A stretch of 64,000 nt of DNA from Sediminibacterium sp. (GTDB taxonomy: Bacteria > Bacteroidota > Bacteroidia > Chitinophagales > Chitinophagaceae). Location of the stretch: NCBI GenBank assembly GCA_016786865.1, contig JAEUVE010000008.1:124001-188000 (forward strand), written 5' to 3'. This document shows, in pieces, positions 7,977-18,000 of this stretch. How positions within the stretch are numbered: position 1 is the stretch's first letter; every line of letters starts with the position of its first letter. The position numbers and the translations under genes are program-made. The notes beneath the pieces were generated by a model that worked only from the letters and a program-made list of their open reading frames with translations, was not told the DNA's origin and did no database searches.

Positions 7977-9269
7977 TTATTTTCGTTTCATCAGGGATTC
8001 AATTTCGTCTGCAGTAATCGGAATATTTTTCATCAGATCAATGCTGCCGTTTTTGGTGATCCATACATTGTTTTCGATGCGGATACCCATTTGTTCTTCT
8101 TCAATATAAATACCGGGTTCAATGGTAAACAACATCCCTGGCTTAACCGGAGCCGTGCGTGTACCCAGGTCGTGTACATCCAGCCCCAGGTGATGAGAAA
8201 TTCCGTGATACAAATATTTGCGGTAGGCTCGGTTATCTTTGTCTTCATTCTTCACATCTGCCTTGGTCAGCAAACCGATTTTCTGAAATTGTCTGGTGGC
8301 TTCATCTCCCACTTTCTCGGTATAGTCAACAATAGAAATACCCGGCTTTAAAATGGATTTGGCATAGTTGTGCAGATGCAGACAGGCATCGTATACCACA
8401 CGCTGTCTTTTGGAAAACTTACCGTTTACGGGAACCGTTCTGGTAAGGTCTGCATTGTATCCGCCATACTGTGCACCAAAATCCATGAGGATCAGTTCCC
8501 CATTGTTGCATATACCGTTATTGCTAACATAATGCAGGGTACGGGCATTGTCGCCGCTCGCGATGATGCTGCCATACGCAGGGCCAGTAGCACGCTGACG
8601 CAAAAAGCTGTGCATGATTTCCGCTTCAATTTCATATTCGGTAACACCCGGTTGAATAAATTGCAGCAACCTTCTGAAAGTAACTTCGGTAATATCAATA
8701 GCCTGTTGAACAACAACGATTTCTTCTTTGGTTTTGATGGCCCTCAACTCCTTCATGATCCTGGCGGCGCGCTGGTACTGGTGCAGCGGATACCGTTGCT
8801 TCATTTCATCAATAAAGCGATACTCCCGGCTGCGGATAGCAGTGGCTTTCCGGTCGTTTTCATTGCTGTTCAGGTAAATGGTATCTGCAAGATGAATCCA
8901 TCCCTGCAACAGTGCATCCAGGCTATCTGTCCACACAATGGTATGAATGCCGGAGATGGCGGTAGCTTCTGCCGCCCTTAATCTTTTACCATCCCATTTT
9001 TCCTTGAGTGCATTGGGTCTTACCAATACCAGTACTTCCCTGTATTTGGGATCAGGACAATCCGGAAATAAAATCACCATGGAATCTTCCTGTTCAATGC
9101 CACTGAGCCAGAACAGGTCGCTGTTCTGTTTAAAAGGATGCAGGGCATCCCCATTGGAAGGAAATTCATCATTGCTTACAAAAATGGCAATACTGCCGGG
9201 CAGCATTTTAGCCACAAATCTTTTCCTGTTACCAATAAAAATGCGGGAATCCAGCGGAAGGTATTTCAT
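7977..9269 (-). CDS. pepP: Xaa-Pro aminopeptidase (aminopeptidase P)
   Basis: 430 residues with a cytoplasmic N-terminal AMP_N domain (about 1-150) and a C-terminal pita-bread peptidase M24 domain. The metal ligands are visible: Asp in LMDFGAQYGGYNAD (two), His in HHLGLDVHD, Glu in TIEPGIYI and Glu in IRIENNV. It removes N-terminal residues that precede proline. There is a 22-base gap to pssA downstream. The assignment is secure; metal preference is not visible. Confidence 0.94.
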   Translation of the reverse strand: MKYLPLDSRIFIGNRKRFVAKMLPGSIAIFVSNDEFPSNGDALHPFKQNSDLFWLSGIEQEDSMVILFPDCPDPKYREVLVLVRPNALKEKWDGKRLRAAEATAISGIHTIVWTDSLDALLQGWIHLADTIYLNSNENDRKATAIRSREYRFIDEMKQRYPLHQYQRAARIMKELRAIKTKEEIVVVQQAIDITEVTFRRLLQFIQPGVTEYEIEAEIMHSFLRQRATGPAYGSIIASGDNARTLHYVSNNGICNNGELILMDFGAQYGGYNADLTRTVPVNGKFSKRQRVVYDACLHLHNYAKSILKPGISIVDYTEKVGDEATRQFQKIGLLTKADVKNEDKDNRAYRKYLYHGISHHLGLDVHDLGTRTAPVKPGMLFTIEPGIYIEEEQMGIRIENNVWITKNGSIDLMKNIPITADEIESLMKRK

Positions 9270-9297
9270 GCAAAATCAATTAGACCTGCAAGATAAA

Positions 9298-10344
9298 CTA
9301 AAATCTAACAGTAGGACATTTCACCGATTTACCCGAAGAACTGGGGAAAATACCGTGTTTCACAATGGAAAGTTCATAAGCCCCGCGGGTACCATTCAGG
9401 TTCTTCAGCGAAGAAACGGTGGCATCATAATTTACGGTAATCTTAAGATCTTTAATCTGGTACCCTACCAAAGGAATAGCTGCATCCCTGTTCCTGTAAT
9501 ACAACCCCAGAATGAGCTGTTGGGCACCATCTCCGCTCAAATCGCGGTTGGCATTAAAGCCCAGCACGAGTTCACTGGCATTGCCCATTCGGCTGTAATA
9601 AAGATTGGGATTCACAATCCAGATATCCTGCACTTTAATACTTGCATTGGCAAAAAAAGTGTAGCGCATATCCACGGTATTGTCCGACACAGATGGAGCA
9701 AAAAAACTTTCCTTCGGACGGTTCAGGTGCATCACGCTGATACCGGCATTGAAATAGGCATTCTCAGAGGCAAACAACGCATAGTTCAATCCCATTTGCA
9801 GATCAAGGTAGCTGGCTTGGTTAAATGCAAATGGCTCGTTAGACGGAATAGTGATATCAAAAAACTGTCCGTTCCACTGGTTGTCGAAATTCAGTTTACT
9901 CAGGTCAATTCTTTTGGTAACAAAGCCAGCAGAAAATCCGGCGCTCAGCAAACTTTTGTAGCCCAGCATCTGGTGATAGGCCAGCGACAGGTAGCCACTG
10001 GTGGAAGTAAGACTCCCGCTGCCTGCCACATCTTTCAGGATAGAAGCGCCGAGTCCCATCCAGCCATTTTCGAAACGGTTGGCAAAAAGTTTGGTGTCGC
10101 CCCAAAGCCCCATGGTTTTGTAAGGCGTGCCCACAGAAGCCCATTGATTTCTGTAATTGCCCCCCACCCTGAAATCAAAATCCGGATTAAATCCGGTATT
10201 GGCAGGATTCACCACCAGGGGTGCATTGAAGTATTGAGAAAAGTTCAGATCCTGCGCGGCAATACCCGAAAGCAAAACCAGCTGAATTGTCAGTACAACC
10301 GACAATCGAAGGATAAATGATGGATATGATTGCAGCAGTTTCAT
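9298..10344 (-). CDS. PorP/SprF family T9SS outer-membrane protein
   Basis: 348 residues with a signal peptide (hydrophobic about 13-30, ending IAAQ) and a repeated aromatic/beta-strand pattern typical of an outer-membrane barrel. QDLNFSQYFNAPLVVNPANTG is the hallmark N-terminus of the PorP/SprF family. In Flavobacterium, SprF is needed for surface display of the adhesin SprB and is encoded beside it. Here the gene follows a large CHU_C-domain protein with a one-base gap, the same substrate-plus-helper arrangement. That this protein presents its neighbour at the surface is inference. Confidence 0.92.
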   Translation of the reverse strand: MKLLQSYPSFILRLSVVLTIQLVLLSGIAAQDLNFSQYFNAPLVVNPANTGFNPDFDFRVGGNYRNQWASVGTPYKTMGLWGDTKLFANRFENGWMGLGASILKDVAGSGSLTSTSGYLSLAYHQMLGYKSLLSAGFSAGFVTKRIDLSKLNFDNQWNGQFFDITIPSNEPFAFNQASYLDLQMGLNYALFASENAYFNAGISVMHLNRPKESFFAPSVSDNTVDMRYTFFANASIKVQDIWIVNPNLYYSRMGNASELVLGFNANRDLSGDGAQQLILGLYYRNRDAAIPLVGYQIKDLKITVNYDATVSSLKNLNGTRGAYELSIVKHGIFPSSSGKSVKCPTVRF

Positions 10345-10345
10345 A

Positions 10346-13300
10346 TTATTTCAGTAAGGTAATATCTCCTTTCTTGGCAGCTTTCTTTTTATCGGAAAAT
10401 TCTATTTCAACCGTGTAGTGATACACACCCTGGGGCTGTATTTTTCCATTGTACTTTCCATCCCATCCTTCTAAAGGATCGGCGCTGGTGTACACAACCG
10501 TACCCCATCTGTTGTAAATACGCCAGGTCATTTTTGCAATACCAAACCCTCTTACATAAATACGGTCGTTCACGCCATCTCCATTGGGGGTAAATGCATT
10601 GGGCACATCGAACAGCGGATTCACTTCTGCCGTAATTGGTTCGCAGTAACGCACTACACAGCCAGCCGCATTGATGGTATACAAACAAACATTGTAGGTA
10701 CCGGTAGCATTAAACGTATGCCGGATGCTGGTATCCCGTTGGTTAGTGGAAATCACGATGCCATCCCCAAAATCCCACTGGTAACGAACACCACCCGAAG
10801 ACAGGTTGGTGAACTGAAATATTTCATTGGGCCTGGAGATCCGCGGAGTATAATCGTACAATGAAGTTGGATTGGGACTCACCAGAATATCTTTGGTAAA
10901 TGTTTTTGTTTTATCTACATCACATGTATTCAGATCGGTTACCCGGAGTGTAACCGTATATACCCCTGCTGCAGCGTAGGTATGACTGGCATCACCATTG
11001 GTGGAAACAACCGGAGTACCATCCCCGAAGTTCCATTCAAAAACCTGTCCGCCGCTACCGGTATAAACAAAATCCGTTGCAGTACCTAAACAGGCTGTAT
11101 CAGCAGAAAAGTCTGGTTCAAAAGAACTGGATACCCGCACGATGGCTTCGTAATAGTCGTTCTCATTACAAAACGAAGGATCCTTTAAGGTAAGCCGTAC
11201 AAGATAGGTTCCGTCTGCCGGAAACTGGTGGTTCACAGGAGATTTATCCCGAATCACTTTGGGAGAACCATCTCCAAAATCCCATTCAAATGAAGTGTTG
11301 GTAAACGAACCACCGGGAGGAGCAACAGCCAGATTCGTGAATTGAAACACCCGGTTGCCACAGGGAGGTACACTGATATAGCTGTATCTGAGTGAAGACA
11401 CGGCATCGCTTCTTACCCGGATGGTTACATAAGAGGTATCCTGTTCGTTACAGGTATTGATATCCTGAGAAATCAGCCTGACCCGGTAATCTCCTACTGT
11501 ATTAAATGTATGGCTGATATTAGGGGTACTGGTCGTATCATCGTTGATATTGTCTCCGTCAAAATCCCAGAAATAGCTGATTGCGTTTGCAATGGTATCG
11601 GTAAACTGAACCGTAAGCGGCACACATCCGGTTGAATCGCCCAACACCCCATTGATGGCGGGTCGGATACCCGATGAAACACCGGCTGCATCGAATGAAT
11701 ATTTCACGGAAAGCATATTGCATTCCTGGTTACCCCTTCTTTCGGACCAGACGCCCGGATTACCCACCAAAGAAATCCGGATCGGGCTGCTTTCATTTTC
11801 CCTGGCACAGGAACAAATGGTCTGATAAATTTCACCCTGTGGACTGTAACGACTGGTGCCGCCATCCACATGATCGGCAAATCCGCCAGCCTGTCCAAAA
11901 TAGGAGGCATAAATCAGGGAATCTGCATTTTTACCAAGCACAAAGAAATAGAAATCCGCCCCATCGGTTGATTTTTGATTGGCATCGGGTGTAAGCAAAA
12001 ATCCGTTCAGAGATCCGAACACATATTGGGCTATGGCAGAACCTCCCCAACCGGAAACATACATATTTTCACAGCGGTCTACCAGGAACGCGGTTAAAGA
12101 CAGGCTGGGTATATTGGAAGCCGGATTCCCAAAATTGGTGAAGAATACAAAGGCAGAAAGATCCGGTTTCAGTTTGGCAATGAACTGACGGCCATTAGAC
12201 TGGCCGGGATTGCTGGTATTGAACCGGGAATTGATCACCGGAAACAGTCCGGTTGTTGTTCCAGTGATATAAGGGAATCCCTTTTTATCAAATTGAATTC
12301 CAAAAATAAAATCATCCCGGTCAGTTCCTATATAAGTCAGTTTCTGAATGGCAGAACCATCGCTTTTAATATTGGCAATAAAACCATCAACTCCATTGCC
12401 CGTTCCTTGTTTAACAGCCCATAATACACCTGTTTTATCACCTGGCAAATCCGTACTGGCGGTAGCTCCGGATGCATAGATATCTCCGTTGAGCGGGTTA
12501 ATGCTGAGTACAAAAGGCGCATCATCGTTGTTCCCGCCCAGGAGTGAACTAAACAGAACCCCGCTAAGTGTTGGGGTAAACTTCATCAGAACTCCATCCT
12601 GGTAACGACCATCCGCTCTTTTGGCGCCAGGCGTTCTTTGGAAGGCGCCGGGAGTGGTTACAAAATCCTCCGACTGGGTTACTGAAGCCAATAAAATATT
12701 GTTACCGGCATCCAGGATCACTTCACTTCTGGCATCATCACCGTAATTTCTTCGGGTAGATGCAGGAGCCTGAGAAAGCGCTCCTCCATAATTCAGATCA
12801 ATATTTACACCATCTTTATTGGAACCACCAATTTTTACGGACCCGATCAACGCAGTACCAGTTGCGTTCAACTTGGTCAACACAATATCATAATCCCCAC
12901 CGGGACCTAATGTTCTGAGAGCACCGAAGGTTGGATAATTGGATGAATTGGTTCTTCCTGCAATAATCAGGTTACCTGCATTGTCTACAACCATGCTGTG
13001 TGGCTGATCATTACCTGAACCACCTACATAAGTGGCATAGACTCTTTCCCCTTTCAAATTGTATTTCATGATCCCCATATCGGAACCAAAACTGGCAGTT
13101 CCCCCTCCGTAATTAACCTGAAAAGCGCCACTCGTAACCGGGAAACCACCTCTGCCCAAAACAATACCACCTGCATAAAAATTACCGGAACCATCATAAG
13201 TGGCCGTAAATCCCCAGTTATCTTCCCTGCTACCCGAATAAGTCAGCATGGTTTGACGCGGATCAATCACCAGGGTCAGGGAGGGATCGTAGCGGCTGAT

Positions 13301-14035
13301 CATCCGAAAATACACCAACCGTCCTCTTACTTCATACCTGCAATCCAGGGCCTGCTTACTGCCGTTTTGCAGCACATAGGTTTCGGGAATGGTTTCTTCT
13401 ACCGTGCCCAGCGAGGTTTTGATCTGCAGGGCATTGTCTTTCAGCTTGAGCCCGTCTACCCCATCAAAATACATGATCACCTGAGATGGATCGCCTCCAG
13501 GGTGAACAATGATATCGTATTTCAAAGCGCCGTCTGCCGTATAAAAACGAACATCGATCTGGTTGTACAAAGACTTATAGGTAACGCCCTGAAAGGTTTT
13601 ACAATCACTGGCCCATTTGGCGGGATCATTTCCGATGAAATAATTGCTGATGGTGGGCAGGGGCTTATCCGGTACAATTTCCGGATTGGGATTGGCATTG
13701 ATGAACTTTACGGAATAAGCATGTCCGCGAACCGTAACCGAACCATCCTTACTCTCCGGAACAGGCAACTGATCTTTGGAACCGCTTTGATCTTCAGAGC
13801 GGTCTTTTGAAGCATGCGAATGAAAACGGCTGCTCAGACGATCCAGGTCACCCGCATGGTATTGCAATATCCTGAACCCTTCCTGCTGCAGTAAAATTGC
13901 ACCCGTGGGCGTTTCCGTTTTATACAGGATTGCCTTATCCCACTGACCTTTGTTCTCCACAAAATCCAGGTATTGCTGGGCCTGCAAACCCACAGCCAGC
14001 ACCAACAACCACAACAAAAGGCCGATCTTTTTCAA
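10346..14035 (-). CDS. large secreted SBBP/PKD-repeat protein with CHU_C T9SS sorting domain
   Basis: 1229 residues. Order: signal peptide (1-19, ending LQAQ); an N-terminal domain opening FVENKGQW (about 24-260), found on many Bacteroidota surface proteins; SBBP-type beta-propeller repeats such as YVGGSGND and AGRTNSSNYP (about 280-720); four PKD-like domains with WDFDGD, WDFGDG, WNFGDG and WDFGDG motifs (about 770-1130); and a C-terminal gliding-motility-associated CHU_C domain (FTPNGDGVND, YNRWGT, GWDGKYNGK), which is the type B sorting signal for the T9SS. The predicted product is a surface or secreted adhesin-like protein. It is coupled to the SprF-like gene downstream. Ligand and role (adhesion, gliding, polymer binding) are unknown. 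Confidence 0.9.
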   Translation of the reverse strand: MKKIGLLLWLLVLAVGLQAQQYLDFVENKGQWDKAILYKTETPTGAILLQQEGFRILQYHAGDLDRLSSRFHSHASKDRSEDQSGSKDQLPVPESKDGSVTVRGHAYSVKFINANPNPEIVPDKPLPTISNYFIGNDPAKWASDCKTFQGVTYKSLYNQIDVRFYTADGALKYDIIVHPGGDPSQVIMYFDGVDGLKLKDNALQIKTSLGTVEETIPETYVLQNGSKQALDCRYEVRGRLVYFRMISRYDPSLTLVIDPRQTMLTYSGSREDNWGFTATYDGSGNFYAGGIVLGRGGFPVTSGAFQVNYGGGTASFGSDMGIMKYNLKGERVYATYVGGSGNDQPHSMVVDNAGNLIIAGRTNSSNYPTFGALRTLGPGGDYDIVLTKLNATGTALIGSVKIGGSNKDGVNIDLNYGGALSQAPASTRRNYGDDARSEVILDAGNNILLASVTQSEDFVTTPGAFQRTPGAKRADGRYQDGVLMKFTPTLSGVLFSSLLGGNNDDAPFVLSINPLNGDIYASGATASTDLPGDKTGVLWAVKQGTGNGVDGFIANIKSDGSAIQKLTYIGTDRDDFIFGIQFDKKGFPYITGTTTGLFPVINSRFNTSNPGQSNGRQFIAKLKPDLSAFVFFTNFGNPASNIPSLSLTAFLVDRCENMYVSGWGGSAIAQYVFGSLNGFLLTPDANQKSTDGADFYFFVLGKNADSLIYASYFGQAGGFADHVDGGTSRYSPQGEIYQTICSCARENESSPIRISLVGNPGVWSERRGNQECNMLSVKYSFDAAGVSSGIRPAINGVLGDSTGCVPLTVQFTDTIANAISYFWDFDGDNINDDTTSTPNISHTFNTVGDYRVRLISQDINTCNEQDTSYVTIRVRSDAVSSLRYSYISVPPCGNRVFQFTNLAVAPPGGSFTNTSFEWDFGDGSPKVIRDKSPVNHQFPADGTYLVRLTLKDPSFCNENDYYEAIVRVSSSFEPDFSADTACLGTATDFVYTGSGGQVFEWNFGDGTPVVSTNGDASHTYAAAGVYTVTLRVTDLNTCDVDKTKTFTKDILVSPNPTSLYDYTPRISRPNEIFQFTNLSSGGVRYQWDFGDGIVISTNQRDTSIRHTFNATGTYNVCLYTINAAGCVVRYCEPITAEVNPLFDVPNAFTPNGDGVNDRIYVRGFGIAKMTWRIYNRWGTVVYTSADPLEGWDGKYNGKIQPQGVYHYTVEIEFSDKKKAAKKGDITLLK

Positions 14036-14060
14036 TACAGACGTATTAATAATTTTTAAT

Positions 14061-16199
14061 TTACGAAATTTTACTCCAACCCTGCTTCAATTTTTGGGAT
14101 TGCATAAAATTTTTCAAAGACTGATGTGCTTCCTGTTCCAGGTACAGATCCTTTTCCACCAGTGATTCTGCCTTTTCTTTGGCCAGTTCCAGTAAACCCT
14201 TATCATTTACAATACTGGCCAGTTTAAAATTCAGCGCACCACTCTGACGGGTTCCTTCAATATCTCCCGGCCCGCGCATTTCCAGATCCTTTTCTGCTAT
14301 TTTAAATCCGTCGTTGGTGGCACACATAATATTGATCCGTTCTTTGGCTTCTTTGCTGGCCCGGCTACCCGTTAATAAAATGCAAAAACTTTTTTCACTT
14401 CCCCTCCCCACCCTTCCGCGAAGCTGGTGCAGCTGAGAAAGACCAAATTTTTCGGCGCTTTCGATCACCATTACCGAAGCATTGGGAACATTCACCCCTA
14501 CTTCAATAACCGTTGTACTCACCATGATCTGGGTATCCCCCTTCACAAAGCGTTCCATATTGGTTTCCTTCTGATCGGCAGGCTGCTTACCATGCACCAT
14601 ACTGATCCTGTATTGCGGTTCCGGAAAAAAACTTTTTACCTGCTCATAGCCCTGCATGAGATCCTCATAGCTCAGCTTTTCACTTTCCTCAATCAGCGGA
14701 TAAATAAAATATGCCTGTCTGCCTTTCTGAATTTCTTCTTTTACAAAACCCATCACATTGGCACGGGCCATTTCATTTCGCTGAACCGTGGTAATCGGTA
14801 TCCTTCCCGGCGGCAACTCATCCATAACACTGTATTCCAGGTCTCCGTAAGCCGTCATGGCCAGGGTTCTCGGAATAGGTGTAGCCGTCATCACCAGCAC
14901 ATGGGGCGGAACAGTTGCTTTTTCCCATAAACGGGCCCGCTGCGCAACACCAAACCGGTGTTGTTCATCAACAATTACCAGGCCAAGATGTTTAAACTGA
15001 ACAACTTCTTCAATAATTGCATGCGTACCCACCACAAAGTGGATGGTATCTTCGATCAGTCCTTTCAGAATTCTTTTTCTTTCCGCGGTTTTGGTGCTTC
15101 CGGTTAACAAGGCAATTTCCAGCGGCATTTCTTTCAGCAATTCTTTCAGACCCGTGTAATGTTGCTGTGCAAGAATCTCTGTAGGCGCCATCAGGCAACT
15201 CTGAAAACCATTGTCGGCTGCAAGCAACATACTCAGCAATGCAACCATGGTTTTACCACTGCCCACATCTCCCTGCAACAGCCGGTTCATCTGTCTTCCC
15301 CTGGCCGTATCTGTTCTGATTTCTTTGAGTACTCTTTTTTGAGCGCCGGTTAATTCAAAAGGAAGGTATTTGTTGTAGAAGTCGTTGAAATAATTACCCA
15401 CTTTCCCGAACACCACACCCTGGCTCGCATTGCTGCGTTGCAGGCGGACCAGCTGCAGCCTTACCTGCGCAATAAAAAACTCCTCGAACTTAAGCCGCTC
15501 CAGCGCCTTCCTGTACAACAGATCCGTTGCAGGAAAATGAATGGCTGCATACGATTCGAACCGGGGCAGCAGTTTAAGTTCATGAACCAGGTAATCGGGT
15601 AAATTTTCCGGCAGATCTTTGGGCTGGAGCAACTGCATCAGTGCATAAGTGAGTTTGGCAAGCTGACGACCATTCAATCCCCTTGCCTTTAGTTTTTCTG
15701 TGGAAGGATATACCGGTTCCAGAAAAGCTTTGGCTCCGGCTTTTGCCGGCACAAACACTTCAATTTCCGGATGCACCATTTGCGGCTTGCTGTTAAAAAA
15801 ACCGGTCTTGCCAAAGATGAGGTAATCCGATCCGATATGGAGGTTTTTCTCTACCCAGCTGATTCCCTGAAACCAGGTCAGTTCCAGTTGTCCGCTGGCA
15901 TCTTTCACCTGTGCAATCAGCCTGCGTGATCTGCCGGTCCCAATAATTTCATAGTGTACCAGTCTGCCCACTACCTGAATGTAATCGGTAAATGCGTTGA
16001 TGTCTTTAATCGGGTTTACTTTGGTTTTGTCTATATGCCGGATCGGAAAATGTTCCAGGAGGTCCTTGAAAGTAAAAATATTGAGTTCCTTCCTGAGCAT
16101 ATCGGCCCGAAGTGGTCCCACCCCTTTGAGGTATTCGATGGGCGAAGCGAGTATATTGGCAATGGTACTGATGGCTGATCCAGATCGGTTGAACAGCAA
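14061..16199 (-). CDS. recG: ATP-dependent DNA helicase RecG
   Basis: Up to 712 residues. RecG remodels stalled replication forks and branch-migrates Holliday junctions. Visible are the wedge/OB-fold region (about 30-200, GVGPLRADML, FPIRHID), Walker A GDVGSGKT, the DEQH box in VIVDEQHRFG, TATPIPRT, and late motifs GRVGRG and GPGDIEGTRQSG. The start is uncertain. The longest frame opens with TTG at 16199, but that TTG is inside a -7 box, and no ATG occurs before residue 34. Homology would favour a start near IANILASPIEYLKG, where an ATT codon lies at 16163. The function call is firm; the N-terminus is not. Confidence 0.95.
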   Translation of the reverse strand: MLFNRSGSAISTIANILASPIEYLKGVGPLRADMLRKELNIFTFKDLLEHFPIRHIDKTKVNPIKDINAFTDYIQVVGRLVHYEIIGTGRSRRLIAQVKDASGQLELTWFQGISWVEKNLHIGSDYLIFGKTGFFNSKPQMVHPEIEVFVPAKAGAKAFLEPVYPSTEKLKARGLNGRQLAKLTYALMQLLQPKDLPENLPDYLVHELKLLPRFESYAAIHFPATDLLYRKALERLKFEEFFIAQVRLQLVRLQRSNASQGVVFGKVGNYFNDFYNKYLPFELTGAQKRVLKEIRTDTARGRQMNRLLQGDVGSGKTMVALLSMLLAADNGFQSCLMAPTEILAQQHYTGLKELLKEMPLEIALLTGSTKTAERKRILKGLIEDTIHFVVGTHAIIEEVVQFKHLGLVIVDEQHRFGVAQRARLWEKATVPPHVLVMTATPIPRTLAMTAYGDLEYSVMDELPPGRIPITTVQRNEMARANVMGFVKEEIQKGRQAYFIYPLIEESEKLSYEDLMQGYEQVKSFFPEPQYRISMVHGKQPADQKETNMERFVKGDTQIMVSTTVIEVGVNVPNASVMVIESAEKFGLSQLHQLRGRVGRGSEKSFCILLTGSRASKEAKERINIMCATNDGFKIAEKDLEMRGPGDIEGTRQSGALNFKLASIVNDKGLLELAKEKAESLVEKDLYLEQEAHQSLKNFMQSQKLKQGWSKIS

Positions 16200-16204
16200 A
16201 TCTA
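16197..16204 (-). promoter_or_regulatory. -7 promoter box of recG
   Basis: The minus-strand sequence TAGATTTG matches TAnnTTTG. A TTG at 16221-16223 gives a short 16-base spacing to the -33. The box covers the TTG at 16197-16199 that opens the longest recG frame, so if the promoter is real translation must begin further in. Confidence 0.4.
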
Positions 16205-16251
16205 ACTATAAAAAAACCACCAACCATGACCCGTGAACCCGTCTGTATTCG

Positions 16252-16259
16252 TACCTTTG
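16252..16259 (+). promoter_or_regulatory. -7 promoter box of trpS
   Basis: TACCTTTG ends six bases before the trpS ATG at 16266, so the mRNA would have almost no 5' leader. The box also rules out the upstream in-frame ATG at 16233. The -33 region is weak. Confidence 0.5.
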
Positions 16260-16265
16260 CAGACT

Positions 16266-17276
16266 ATGCAAAAAGAGGTTGTTGTAAGCGGAATCCGTCC
16301 TACCGGATTTTTACATTTAGGAAATTATTTTGGCGCCATGCGGAATTATGTTCGCATGCAGAACGACTATGACTGTTATTTTTTTGTAGCCAACTGGCAC
16401 AGCCTTACCACACATCCGGATACGAGCGAGTTGAAAAATGCAGTACACAGGGTGATTGCAGAAAACATTGCCTGCGGACTGGATCCGGAGAAAGTAGCCT
16501 TGTATGTGCAGAGTGATGTTCCGGAGATTGCCGAGCTTTATCTCTACCTGAACATGCTGGCCTACAAAGGCGAGTTGGAAAAAACAGCCACTTTCAAAGA
16601 CAAGGTAAGGTTACAGCCGGAAAACGTAAATGCCGGACTCCTCACGTACCCTGTATTGATGGCAGCAGATGTAATTATTCAGCGTGCGGTAAAAGTTCCC
16701 GTGGGCAAGGACCAGGAACAACACCTGGAAATGGCCAGAAATTTTGTGGACCGGTTCAATCACCGTTATGGAGATGTGTTGCCACTCCCCTATGCATTCA
16801 ACTACGGTTCTGAGCTGATCAGGATCATGAGCCTGGATGGCAATGGCAAAATGAGCAAGAGTGAAAACCAGATGGCAACCATCTATCTGGCAGACGACGA
16901 TGAAAGCATCCGTAAAAAAATCATGAAGGCAAAGACCGATCAGGGGCCGGCAGAACCCAATTCTGTAAAGCCCGACTATATCCAAAATCTGTTTACCCTG
17001 ATGGAACAGGTAAGCAGTGCAGATACTTATGCCAAATTCAATGCAGATTTTAATGCAAGCAGTGCAGGAAACTGTGTGATCCGTTACGGCGATATGAAAA
17101 AGCAACTTGCGGAAGACATGGCGCAATTTATCCGTCCGATCCGGGAAAAAGCAGCCGACATACAGGCAAACAAGGACCAGCTGCACCGGCTGATTGCGCA
17201 GGGCGCGGAAAAAGCAAGGGCAAGGGCATCGGAGACCCTTAAAATGGTGAGAGACGCCGTGGGTTTGAATTATTAG
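16266..17276 (+). CDS. trpS: tryptophanyl-tRNA synthetase
   Basis: 336 residues from ATG 16266, the usual class Ic TrpRS length. It charges tRNA-Trp. The HIGH-equivalent is PTGFLHLGNYFG near the N-terminus (about 11-22), and the KMSKS loop is GKMSKSENQ at about 195-203. MAADVI and KDQEQHLE are family motifs. I chose ATG 16266 over 16233 because the -7 box lies between them and because family proteins begin close to VVSGIRPTG. recG is divergent across a 66-base gap. Confidence 0.97.
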   Translation: MQKEVVVSGIRPTGFLHLGNYFGAMRNYVRMQNDYDCYFFVANWHSLTTHPDTSELKNAVHRVIAENIACGLDPEKVALYVQSDVPEIAELYLYLNMLAYKGELEKTATFKDKVRLQPENVNAGLLTYPVLMAADVIIQRAVKVPVGKDQEQHLEMARNFVDRFNHRYGDVLPLPYAFNYGSELIRIMSLDGNGKMSKSENQMATIYLADDDESIRKKIMKAKTDQGPAEPNSVKPDYIQNLFTLMEQVSSADTYAKFNADFNASSAGNCVIRYGDMKKQLAEDMAQFIRPIREKAADIQANKDQLHRLIAQGAEKARARASETLKMVRDAVGLNY

Positions 17277-17342
17277 ACATATTTAACCAAAATCAGATTA
17301 GTTTCCTTAAGTTGCAAGCTTTAAAATCAGCATAACACAGAG

Positions 17343-17978
17343 ATGGCAAAACCTAAAAAACCAAAACACGTAGCGATCGCCGGCAATATCGGTGCAGGAA
17401 AAACAACCCTCACGGAAATGCTGAGCAAGCATTATCGCTGGATTCCCCAGTTCGAGAATGTGGATACCAATCCCTACCTGATGGATTTTTACGAAGACAT
17501 GCCCCGCTGGAGTTTTAATCTCCAGATTTATTTTCTCAACAGCAGGCTGAATCAATTGCTCGATATTCAGCATGGAACGGAAACCGTTATTCAAGACCGG
17601 ACCATTTATGAAGATGCCAACATATTTGCACCCAATCTGCACGAAATGGGATTGATGAGCAAACGCGACTTCGACAACTATTACCAGTTTTTTCAAACGC
17701 TGAAAACAATGGTACAGCCACCGGATCTGCTGATTTACCTGAAAGCATCCGTTCCTACCCTGGTATCACAGATCCAGAAAAGAGGGAGGGAATACGAAGA
17801 AAATATCCGGCTCGACTACCTGAAGAAACTAAATGATTATTACAACAAATGGATCGATGGATACAAAGAAGGTCCTTTGCTGGTGATCGACTGCGATAAA
17901 AACAAGTTTGCCGAAAGCGAAGAGCATTTCGGAGACATCATCAACAAGGTAGACGGAATGTTGTTCGGCCTGTTTTAA
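17343..17978 (+). CDS. deoxynucleoside kinase (dNK/dCK family)
   Basis: 211 residues. The P-loop GNIGAGKT (14-21) is followed by the substrate motif QDRTIYED and a late lid region QKRGREYEENIRLDY with the expected arginines. The family phosphorylates deoxynucleosides for salvage of dNTPs; the exact base preference cannot be read. It lies 66 bases after trpS and 22 bases before an unknown acidic protein, both on the same strand. Confidence 0.92.
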   Translation: MAKPKKPKHVAIAGNIGAGKTTLTEMLSKHYRWIPQFENVDTNPYLMDFYEDMPRWSFNLQIYFLNSRLNQLLDIQHGTETVIQDRTIYEDANIFAPNLHEMGLMSKRDFDNYYQFFQTLKTMVQPPDLLIYLKASVPTLVSQIQKRGREYEENIRLDYLKKLNDYYNKWIDGYKEGPLLVIDCDKNKFAESEEHFGDIINKVDGMLFGLF

Positions 17979-18000
17979 TATCCTCTAATTCACTACAAAC

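Noticed and set aside
8947..10320. 457-codon plus-strand frame opposite pepP and the SprF-like gene
   Set aside because: It spans two convincing minus-strand genes and has no recognisable family.
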